Shown here one piece after another: positions 1 through 4,338 of a stretch of DNA of 6,911 nucleotides (position 1 is the stretch's first letter; each line of letters starts with the position of its first letter). The stretch is from contig JBJMIW010000238.1 of the NCBI GenBank assembly GCA_045806665.1, positions 1-6,911 of the forward strand, read 5' to 3'. Source of the DNA: Actinoallomurus sp045806665. Lineage in GTDB: Bacteria; Actinomycetota; Actinomycetes; Streptosporangiales; Streptosporangiaceae. Both the position numbers and the translations under genes were made by a program. The notes below the pieces were generated by a model. It did not search any database. It worked only from the letters and a program-made list of their open reading frames with translations, and was not told the DNA's origin.

Positions 1-115
1 GCGACGGCCCCCGTTGCGACAAGAGTCGCGAATCGACGCATTGATCCTCCGTGTTCGGGGATATGGGGTGAACAGTGAAGGAATGTAGCACTACGAGGGA
101 ATCCGGCGTGCACGT

Positions 116-141
116 TTTTGTGGTGATTTATGGCCACAAAA
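116..141. repeat. Perfect 8-bp inverted repeat, possible operator
   Basis: The arms TTTTGTGG (116-123) and CCACAAAA (134-141) are exact reverse complements around a 10-bp AT-rich spacer. The half-site CCACAAA recurs on the + strand at 292-298. The T-rich part lies on the outer left and the A-rich part on the outer right, so neither strand has a U tract after the stem. A protein-binding site is more likely than an intrinsic terminator. A second small inverted repeat, GACG/CGTC with a 4-nt loop, follows at 143-154. The binding protein is unknown. Confidence 0.4.
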
Positions 142-204
142 GGACGGAGCCGTCGGTGAGGTCGCGGCGTAAGATGGAGCATGGGCTGTAGCCGAGGCCC
201 GGTG

Positions 205-233
205 ATGAGACTGTCGGATCGGGGCTCTACAAT
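205..233 (+). promoter_or_regulatory. Candidate sigma-70-type promoter upstream of wecA
   Basis: ATGAGA at 205-210 matches TTGACA at 4 of 6 positions, and TACAAT at 228-233 matches TATAAT at 5 of 6, with a 17-bp spacer. Transcription would begin near 240 and give a leader of about 360 nt before wecA. The -10 box sits between the arms CGGGG (220-224) and CCCCG (234-238), an inverted repeat that could serve as an operator. The right arm can instead pair with CGGGG at 247-251. The call rests on sequence match only. Confidence 0.4.
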
Positions 234-296
234 CCCCGTTTCTCCCCGGGGTGTGGAAAGCTCCGTCGCGCGATCGGGCACTTACGTACTGCCACA

Positions 297-319
297 AAGA
301 GGCTCCGAAGGGCCTCCTT
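297..319 (+). other. RNA hairpin with CGAA tetraloop in the wecA leader
   Basis: GAGGC (299-303) pairs with GCCTC (312-316). U304-G311 and C305-G310 extend the stem inward to close a CGAA tetraloop at 306-309. Skipping C317 lets A297-A298 pair with U318-U319. A loosely pyrimidine-rich stretch follows, but there is no clean U tract, so this could be a weak terminator of an upstream transcript or a structural leader element. Confidence 0.35.
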
Positions 320-446
320 CAGCGTGCCTTTCTTCGAGTGACGCTCCGTGTCCGAGGCGGCTCATCCGCGATACCGGCGAGCCATTTCGTTCCTCTCACC
401 GTGCGTCGGGGGGCCGGTCAGGTCGTGTGATCATCCGCACATCCGA

Positions 447-463
447 GGCGCGCGGTGTGCGCC
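447..463 (+). other. GC-rich hairpin in the wecA leader
   Basis: Bases 447-453 pair with 457-463 to give seven base pairs, one of them a G-U, closing a 3-nt loop at 454-456. It lies about 140 nt before wecA and about 40 nt before the alternative hairpins at 502-532. No U tract follows. GC-rich DNA yields such stems often, so on its own this is weak evidence of function. Confidence 0.3.
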
Positions 464-501
464 AGGACGTAGGGGCGACGTGCGGACCAGGTGGGCAGTG
501 G

Positions 502-532
502 CTCGCCGGGGAGACGGCGAGTGACCGCCGTC
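502..532 (+). promoter_or_regulatory. Two mutually exclusive hairpins upstream of wecA
   Basis: Stem A pairs CTCGCCG (502-508) with CGGCGAG (515-521) around the loop GGGAGA. Stem B pairs GACGGCG (513-519) with CGCCGTC (526-532) around the loop AGTGAC. Both stems are seven perfect base pairs and share 515-519, so only one can form at a time. A third pairing, GCGAG (517-521) with CTCGC (534-538), is also possible. Switching pairs of this kind occur in attenuators and riboswitch expression platforms. No U tract is present and no known riboswitch class is recognised. Confidence 0.35.
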
Positions 533-548
533 GCTCGCTGATCCGCAA

Positions 549-554
549 TAGAGT
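549..554 (+). promoter_or_regulatory. Possible -10 box close to wecA
   Basis: TAGAGT fits the TAGRRT-type -10 common in streptomycete housekeeping promoters. It would give a leader of roughly 40 nt before the GTG at 603. The only -35-like sequence, GTGACC at 521-526, is 22 bp away, which is too far for a standard promoter, so this is a weak call and an alternative to the site at 205-233. Confidence 0.25.
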
Positions 555-602
555 TGGGTCCCGCACGGCGCGGGCCCGGCGGACGGTGGAGGGAGGCGGG
601 CG

Positions 603-1748
603 GTGCGGGAGTACATCCTCACGTTCTTGACGGCGTCGATCGTCACCTACCTTCTCGTCCCCCTGGTCCGGAAGTTCGCGATCGCGTTCAAGGCCATGAC
701 GCCGGTGCGCGACCGGGACGTGCACGCCATCCCCACGCCGCGGATCGGTGGCCTGGCGATGTTCTTCGGGATGTGCGCGGCGCTCCTGATGGCCTCACGG
801 CTGCCTCACATGCGTGACGTGTTCACCGAGAGCCCGACCTGGGTGGGCCTGCTGTCGGCCGGCGGACTCCTGGTCGTCGTGGGCATCGCCGACGACCGGT
901 GGGAGATCGACGCGCTGACCAAGATGGCCGGTCAGGTCGCGGCGGCCGGGCTGCTCATCATGAACGGCGTCCAGCTGCTGTGGATCCCGCTGCCCGGCGC
1001 GACACTCGCGCTGCCGCCGTCGTACGGCGTGCCACTGACGATCATCATCGTGGTCGCGACCATCAACGCGGTGAACTTCATCGACGGGCTCGACGGCCTG
1101 GCGGCCGGCATCGTCGGCGTCTCGGCGATGGCCTTCTTCGTGTACGCCTACCTGGTCACCGTCGTTGCACACCTCGACCACCAGAGCGCCCCGGCGCTGA
1201 TCGCGGCCGTGCTGACCGGCATGTGCGTCGGGTTCCTGCCGCACAACTTCAGCCCGGCACGGATCTTCATGGGCGACACCGGATCGATGCTGATCGGGCT
1301 GCTCCTGGCCACCTCGATGATCACCGTCTCGGGGTTCGACCCGGCGGCCCTGAAGGGGACGATCAACCGGTTCCCGACGATCCTGCCGCTGCTGCCGGTG
1401 GCGATCCTGGTCGTCCCGTACGCCGACATGCTGATGGCGGTGGTCCGCCGGACGTACGGCGGGCGGTCGCCGTTCGCGCCCGACAAGAAGCACATGCACC
1501 ACCGGCTGCTCAACCTCGGCCACTCTCACCGGGGGGCCGCGCTGGTGATGTACCTCTGGACGGCGCTGTTCTCGTTCGGGGTGGTCGCGCTGTCCGCGGC
1601 CAAGTCACCGCTGGTGGTGCTGGCGGCCGCGAGCGTCGTGGCCATCGCCGCCCTCGTCGTGATGGCGTTCCCGCAGCTGCGCCCGCACGGACGGAGGCAC
1701 CGTACGGCGAAGACCTCCTCCGACGAGCGTCCTCGGCAGGCGGCCTGA
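603..1748 (+). CDS. wecA: WecA/MraY-family polyprenyl-phosphate sugar-1-phosphate transferase
   Basis: This is a 381-residue multi-pass membrane enzyme of the polyprenyl-phosphate N-acetylhexosamine-1-phosphate transferase family. It should transfer a sugar phosphate, probably GlcNAc-1-P from UDP-GlcNAc, to a polyprenyl phosphate on the cytoplasmic face, starting a cell-wall polymer or linkage unit. Family motifs are intact: PRIGG (46-50), the Asp pair D97-D98 in GIADD, NFIDGLDG (158-165), MGDTGS (223-228) and HMHHR (297-301). Many hydrophobic helices are visible, and the arginine/histidine-rich tail (360-381) is probably cytoplasmic. The GTG start has a strong site GGAGGGAGG at 588-596, six bases upstream. 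Its place before atpI-atpB is the same as that of mycobacterial Rv1302, which makes decaprenyl-PP-GlcNAc. The actual sugar and polymer are inferred; MurNAc-pentapeptide (true MraY) is less likely given the HMHH motif and context. Confidence 0.9.
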   Translation: MREYILTFLTASIVTYLLVPLVRKFAIAFKAMTPVRDRDVHAIPTPRIGGLAMFFGMCAALLMASRLPHMRDVFTESPTWVGLLSAGGLLVVVGIADDRWEIDALTKMAGQVAAAGLLIMNGVQLLWIPLPGATLALPPSYGVPLTIIIVVATINAVNFIDGLDGLAAGIVGVSAMAFFVYAYLVTVVAHLDHQSAPALIAAVLTGMCVGFLPHNFSPARIFMGDTGSMLIGLLLATSMITVSGFDPAALKGTINRFPTILPLLPVAILVVPYADMLMAVVRRTYGGRSPFAPDKKHMHHRLLNLGHSHRGAALVMYLWTALFSFGVVALSAAKSPLVVLAAASVVAIAALVVMAFPQLRPHGRRHRTAKTSSDERPRQAA

Positions 1749-1752
1749 GCTG

Positions 1753-1779
1753 CGGTCTTTACCGTTACTTGGCAAGTAA
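1753..1779. repeat. 15-bp perfect palindrome, candidate operator of the atp promoter
   Basis: TTACTTG (1765-1771) and CAAGTAA (1773-1779) are exact reverse complements around the single base G1772. This AT-rich site lies in GC-rich surroundings, 16 bases after the wecA stop. A small hairpin, CGGT (1753-1756) with ACCG (1761-1764) and loop CTTT, abuts its left side. The palindrome centre is about 43 bp before the start site expected from the extended -10 at 1801-1809, so a bound protein would touch the -35 region and could repress or activate. The one-base centre argues against a useful RNA hairpin. The regulator is unknown. Confidence 0.45.
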
Positions 1780-1809
1780 TTCCGACGTGTGAGAGGCTTG
1801 TGATACCTT
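1780..1809 (+). promoter_or_regulatory. Candidate extended -10 promoter for atpI and the atp operon
   Basis: TGATACCTT at 1801-1809 matches the extended -10 pattern TGnTAnnnT. A weak -35, TTCCGA at 1780-1785 (3 of 6), lies 18 bp upstream, as expected when the extended element carries recognition. Transcription would start near 1815, leaving about 40 nt before the atpI ATG. Read-through from wecA, which ends 107 nt earlier, is also possible because no convincing terminator separates them. Confidence 0.45.
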
Positions 1810-1855
1810 TCACGAGCGGGCAACCGAACACTCACCGTGAACACTCGGAGCACTC

Positions 1856-2284
1856 ATGCAGTCCAACGACGCCCGGATCCTCCGTGGCGCCGCGATCCCG
1901 ACTGGCATCGTCGGCCTGGTGGCCATCGCCGCCGGCCTGCTGCTCGCCGGAGCTAAGGGAGCCCTCGGCTCCGCGATCGGTCTCGCGGTCGTTCTCGTAT
2001 TCTTCACCCTCGGGTTGCTCGTCGTCAGCTATGTCACGAAAGTTTCCCAGCAGCTGATGCTGATGGCGGGTCTGCTGAGCTTTCTGATCAAGTTCGTCGC
2101 GGTGTTCGCCCTGATCGCGGCGTTCAGAGGCGTGACCATCTGGAGCGCGCACGCCTTCGGGTGGACCGTGATCACCCTCACGATCGTCTGGCTCGCGGCC
2201 GAGACGAACGCCACGATCAACGCCAAGACGCCGTACACGGAAACCGCCCCCCGGTCGCGCGACCAGGAGAAGTCGGGCGGATGA
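1856..2284 (+). CDS. atpI: ATP synthase operon membrane protein, AtpI type
   Basis: This 142-residue protein has four predicted membrane helices (about 13-31, 39-60, 66-90 and 98-116), with a lysine, K79, inside the third, and a polar, charged C-terminal tail from about residue 117. It sits where actinobacterial atp operons carry atpI (compare Rv1303 in M. tuberculosis and the streptomycete atpI). AtpI proteins are not part of the finished synthase; in some bacteria they help c-ring assembly or stability. The ATG is preceded by CGGAG at 1846-1850. The stop overlaps an ATGATGA sequence at 2281-2287. Identification rests on position, size and topology more than on a sharp motif, so the family is likely but the precise role is inferred. 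Confidence 0.8.
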   Translation: MQSNDARILRGAAIPTGIVGLVAIAAGLLLAGAKGALGSAIGLAVVLVFFTLGLLVVSYVTKVSQQLMLMAGLLSFLIKFVAVFALIAAFRGVTIWSAHAFGWTVITLTIVWLAAETNATINAKTPYTETAPRSRDQEKSGG

Positions 2285-2304
2285 TGACAATGGACTACTC
2301 CAAT

Positions 2305-2334
2305 ATGACTATGCGGGAGGTGGCCTGCTATCGT
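2305..2334 (+). promoter_or_regulatory. Candidate internal promoter just before the AtpZ-like gene
   Basis: TGCTATCGT at 2326-2334 matches the extended -10 pattern TGnTAnnnT, and ATGACT at 2305-2310 matches the -35 consensus at 4 of 6 positions with an 18-bp spacer. The expected start is near 2341-2345, at or just before the ATG at 2345, so the transcript would be leaderless or almost so. That would explain why no ribosome binding site lies within 10 bases of this start. Confidence 0.35.
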
Positions 2335-2344
2335 CCGAGACGCG

Positions 2345-2563
2345 ATGACCGGGAATGGGCGTCAGCCCAGCGAAGCGGAGAACCGCAAGTTCGCCAACGA
2401 CGTGTCGGCCGCGCCAGCCACCATCGTGGCTGGGATGCTGGTCTATGGCGGAGCGGGCTGGTTGCTCGCTCGCTGGCTGCACATGTCAGCGTTGTTCCCC
2501 ATTGGGCTGGTGTTCGGTCTGGTCTTCGCTGGCTACCTGGTCTACGCCCGCTACGGCCGCTGA
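2345..2563 (+). CDS. atpZ: AtpZ/AtpI-family small membrane protein
   Basis: This 72-residue protein has a polar N-terminus (1-20), two membrane helices (about 25-43 and 49-67) and a short basic end. The pattern GGAGWLLARWL (35-45) followed by LFPIGLVFGLVFAGY (50-64) is that of the ATPase_gene1 (AtpZ/AtpI) family, two-helix proteins found beside Fo genes. In Bacillus, AtpZ and AtpI have been proposed to help supply magnesium to the synthase. A direct role here is inferred from position between atpI and atpB. The ATG at 2345 is the only start in frame with the homology after the preceding gene. The nearest good ribosome binding sequence, GGGAGG at 2315-2320, is 24 bases away and too distant. 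Codon choice looks slightly more relaxed than in atpB or atpA. Confidence 0.8.
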   Translation: MTGNGRQPSEAENRKFANDVSAAPATIVAGMLVYGGAGWLLARWLHMSALFPIGLVFGLVFAGYLVYARYGR

Positions 2564-2645
2564 ATGCGTCCGGCGGAGCCGTAGCCCACCGAGACGACAG
2601 CAAGGTTGCCGCCTTGATGAGCTACGACTGCGAAAGGAACGCCGG
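2564..2645 (+). other. 82-nt intercistronic region with hairpin and 10-codon mini-ORF before atpB
   Basis: CAAGG (2601-2605) pairs with CCTTG (2612-2616), extended by a U-G pair, to give a small hairpin. Immediately after it, ATG at 2617 opens a 10-codon frame (MSYDCERNAG) whose TGA at 2647-2649 overlaps the atpB GTG in the sequence GTGA. The mini-ORF lacks a convincing ribosome binding site of its own (AAGG at 2602-2605, inside the hairpin, is 11 bases away), so its translation is uncertain. The atpB site AAAGGA at 2633-2638 lies within it. Confidence 0.3.
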
Positions 2646-3434
2646 GTGAGTGCGCCGCACGTCCTCGCCAAGGACTTCGAAGCCCCTGGGCTCTGGCTCT
2701 TCCAGTGGAAGCCCCTCTTCCACATCGGCCCGGTCGCCGTGGCGAAGCCGATGGTCCTGAGCCTGCTCGTGATGGTGATCGTCGTCGCCCTCTTCTGGGC
2801 GGCCTACGCCAAGCCGAAGCTCGTCCCACGCGGCGCGCAGAACCTCGGCGAGGTGGCCTACATGTTCGTCCGGGACGAGATGGGCCGTCCGTTCCTCGGC
2901 AAGGACGCCGAGAAGTGGATGCGCCTGCTGGTGCCGCTCTTCTTCTTCGTCTGGGTCGGCAACCTCATGTCGGTCGTGCCGATCGCCCAGTTCCCCGTGA
3001 ACTCGCGGATCGCGTTCCCGATGGTCCTCGCCGTGCTGGTCTACCTGACGTTCTGGTTCGTCGGTGTCAAGAACCAGGGCTTCTTCGGCCTGCTCAAGAA
3101 TGCGACGATGCCGCCCGACCTGCCGGCCGCGCTGTACATCATCGTCGTCCCGATCGAGTTCGTATCGACCTTCTTCATCCGGCCCTTCACCCACGCGGTC
3201 CGGCTGTTCGCCAACATGTTCGCCGGTCACATCCAGATCGGACTGTTCGCGACCGTCGGCTTCCACTTCCTGTGGGAGAAGGTCACTCCGCTGGGCTTCG
3301 GGGTCGGCGTGCTCGGTGTGGTCCTGACCATCGTCATGACGGCCTTCGAGCTGTTCATCCAGGCGGTTCAGGCCTACGTGTTCACGCTGCTGGCCGCGTT
3401 CTACATCAGCGCCGGTCTGCACGCCGACCACTGA
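2646..3434 (+). CDS. atpB: F1Fo ATP synthase subunit a
   Basis: Subunit a (262 residues) is the membrane stator that carries protons to and from the c ring through two half-channels. The essential arginine is R186 in AVRLFANM, equivalent to E. coli R210, and Q242 in VQAYVF matches Q252. The acid/histidine pair is swapped relative to E. coli: H195 stands where E219 would be, and E235 where H245 would be, with spacings from R186 and Q242 identical to E. coli. This reciprocal arrangement is known in other a subunits. Several hydrophobic helices are visible, from about residue 34 to the C-terminus. The open frame runs further upstream, but the GTG at 2646 is chosen because AAAGGA at 2633-2638 is seven bases before it and the earlier part overlaps the AtpZ-like gene in another frame. 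Confidence 0.97.
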   Translation: MSAPHVLAKDFEAPGLWLFQWKPLFHIGPVAVAKPMVLSLLVMVIVVALFWAAYAKPKLVPRGAQNLGEVAYMFVRDEMGRPFLGKDAEKWMRLLVPLFFFVWVGNLMSVVPIAQFPVNSRIAFPMVLAVLVYLTFWFVGVKNQGFFGLLKNATMPPDLPAALYIIVVPIEFVSTFFIRPFTHAVRLFANMFAGHIQIGLFATVGFHFLWEKVTPLGFGVGVLGVVLTIVMTAFELFIQAVQAYVFTLLAAFYISAGLHADH

Positions 3435-3460
3435 GACTCCTCCACTACGCCAGGACATGA

Positions 3461-3479
3461 CCGGCGGGCATACCGCCGG
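3461..3479 (+). other. Strong stem-loop in the atpB-atpE gap
   Basis: CCGGCGG (3461-3467) and CCGCCGG (3473-3479) form seven perfect G-C pairs around the loop GCATA. The hairpin ends eight bases before the atpE ribosome binding site and starts 26 bases after the atpB stop. It is followed by purines, not a U tract, so it does not look like a terminator. It could stabilise or process the message, or tune atpE translation, which must exceed that of its neighbours because each enzyme needs many c subunits. Confidence 0.5.
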
Positions 3480-3486
3480 CCGACTG

Positions 3487-3499
3487 AAAAGGAAAAGGA
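3487..3499 (+). promoter_or_regulatory. Duplicated ribosome binding sequence of atpE
   Basis: AAAAGGAAAAGGA is a near-tandem repeat ending directly at the ATG (3500). The first copy, 3487-3493, is six bases from the start and is the working site by spacing. The second copy touches the start codon and is too close to pair at the same time. The A-rich, unstructured run should favour strong initiation. Confidence 0.6.
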
Positions 3500-3745
3500 A
3501 TGTCGCAGATCCTCGCCGCCGCCACCCAGGTCAACATCAACCCGGGTCTCAAGTCGATCGGGTACGGCCTGTCGGCCATCGGCCCGGGCATCGGCGTCGG
3601 CATCGTCTTCGGCCAGGGCGTCAACGCGATCGCCCGTCAGCCGGAGCTCACCGGCGTGATCCGGACCAACATGCTGCTGGGCTTCGCGTTCTCCGAGGCG
3701 CTCGCCCTCATCGGTCTGGTCGCGCCGTTCATCTACGCCAAGTGA
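3500..3745 (+). CDS. atpE: F1Fo ATP synthase subunit c
   Basis: Subunit c (81 residues) is a two-helix hairpin that assembles into the rotating proton-carrying ring. Helix 1 carries the glycine motif G28-x-G30-x-G32-x-G34 that packs the inner ring. The polar loop is R46-Q47-P48, which contacts gamma and epsilon. The proton-binding carboxylate is E66 in FAFSEALALIG, a glutamate rather than the aspartate of E. coli. Residues typical of sodium-binding c rings, such as Gln in helix 1 and the Ser/Thr after the glutamate, are absent (V33 and A67 instead), so proton coupling is inferred. It has the duplicated AAAAGGA site upstream and lies 65 nt after atpB, the longest gap between structural subunit genes here. 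Confidence 0.97.
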   Translation: MSQILAAATQVNINPGLKSIGYGLSAIGPGIGVGIVFGQGVNAIARQPELTGVIRTNMLLGFAFSEALALIGLVAPFIYAK

Positions 3746-3774
3746 CCCACTTCTGACGGAAGGCTGTGCACGCC

Positions 3775-4335
3775 ATGTTTTTGGCCGAACACGCCGCCGG
3801 GCTACTCGCCGAGAACACGGAGAACCCGAATCCTCTGCTGCCCGACATGGCGGAGATGGTCGTCGGTATCTTCGCGTTCCTCGTCGTGCTGTTCTTCCTC
3901 GGCAAGATCCTCGTGCCGCGCATCCAGCAGACGCTCGCCGAGCGCACTGACGCGATCGAGGGCGGGATCAAGCGGGCCGAGGAGGCGCAGGCCGAGGCCC
4001 AGCGGACGCTCGAGCAGTACCAGACGCAGCTGGCCGAGGCCCGGCAGGAAGCCGCACGGATCCGCGAGGAGGCGCGCGAGCAGGGCGCGCAGATCATCGC
4101 GGAGCTGCGTGACCAGGCGCAGGCCGAGGCGCAGCGCCTCATCGACCAGGCGCACACCCAGATCGACGCCGACCGGCAGCTGGCTTTCACCCAGTTGCGG
4201 ACGGAGATCGGGGAGCTCGCGGTCGAGCTCGCCGGCCGCATCGTCGGCGAGTCCCTGGAGGACGAGGCCCGGCGTCGAGGCACCGTCGACCGGTTCCTCG
4301 ACCAGCTCGAGGACCGTGCGCGGGCGGGGGCGTAA
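3775..4335 (+). CDS. atpF: F1Fo ATP synthase subunit b
   Basis: Subunit b is the peripheral stalk that joins subunit a to delta and stops F1 from turning with the rotor. Numbered from the ATG (186 residues), a short N-terminus is followed by one membrane helix (about 27-48), a long charged, alanine/glutamate-rich coiled coil (about 55-140), and a C-terminal segment including LAGRIVGESLEDEARRR (152-168) that resembles the delta-binding end. Two starts are possible: GTG at 3766, only two bases after GGAAGG (3758-3763), or ATG at 3775, eleven bases after it. The ATG is preferred on alignment of AAGG with the 16S tail; the GTG form adds three residues. It is a free b subunit, not the b-delta fusion of mycobacteria, and only one b gene is present, so a b homodimer is likely. 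Confidence 0.95.
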   Translation: MFLAEHAAGLLAENTENPNPLLPDMAEMVVGIFAFLVVLFFLGKILVPRIQQTLAERTDAIEGGIKRAEEAQAEAQRTLEQYQTQLAEARQEAARIREEAREQGAQIIAELRDQAQAEAQRLIDQAHTQIDADRQLAFTQLRTEIGELAVELAGRIVGESLEDEARRRGTVDRFLDQLEDRARAGA

Positions 4336-4338
4336 GAG

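Larger units (their letters stand above)
1..602. other. Non-coding region upstream of wecA
   Basis: No protein gene is supportable here. The forward frames entering from the left edge hit stops early (for example at 76-78 in frame 1), and the open frames inside translate to arginine/serine-rich, low-information peptides typical of shadow frames in GC-rich DNA. The first 300 bases look less GC-rich than the genes. The stretch holds several inverted repeats, a promoter candidate near 205-233, hairpins at 297-319, 447-463 and 502-532, and a second -10-like site at 549-554. The tail of an upstream gene within the first 80 bases cannot be excluded. In streptomycetes glyA lies on this side as I recall, but no glyA sequence is recognisable. 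Confidence 0.7.

Noticed and set aside
116..141. Reading the 8-bp inverted repeat as a rho-independent terminator
   Set aside because: The T run precedes the stem and the A run follows it, so neither strand would have a U tract after the hairpin.
1..602. tRNA, 6C RNA or a known riboswitch in the leader
   Set aside because: No T-loop or acceptor pairing fits a tRNA, no hairpin loops have runs of six cytosines, and no conserved core of a riboswitch class was recognised by eye. A covariance-model search would settle this.
181..630. A 149-codon + strand open frame upstream of and overlapping wecA
   Set aside because: Its composition is arginine/serine/glycine-rich with no fold or motif, it has no convincing ribosome binding site, and it runs into wecA in another frame.
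2281..2649. An alternative frame starting at ATGATGA over the atpI stop and ending at the atpB start, spanning the whole AtpZ-like gene
   Set aside because: The start and stop overlaps look like coupling, but the AtpZ frame carries a recognised two-helix family pattern while this frame gives an arginine-rich peptide. Chance openness in GC-rich DNA explains it.
3500..3745. Possible sodium-binding c ring
   Set aside because: The helix 1 glutamine and the Ser/Thr residues next to the carboxylate that coordinate sodium are not present; valine and alanine occupy these places.
3457..3756. A 99-codon frame starting in the atpB-atpE gap
   Set aside because: It overlaps atpE in another frame, and its translation is a shadow with no helices or motifs.
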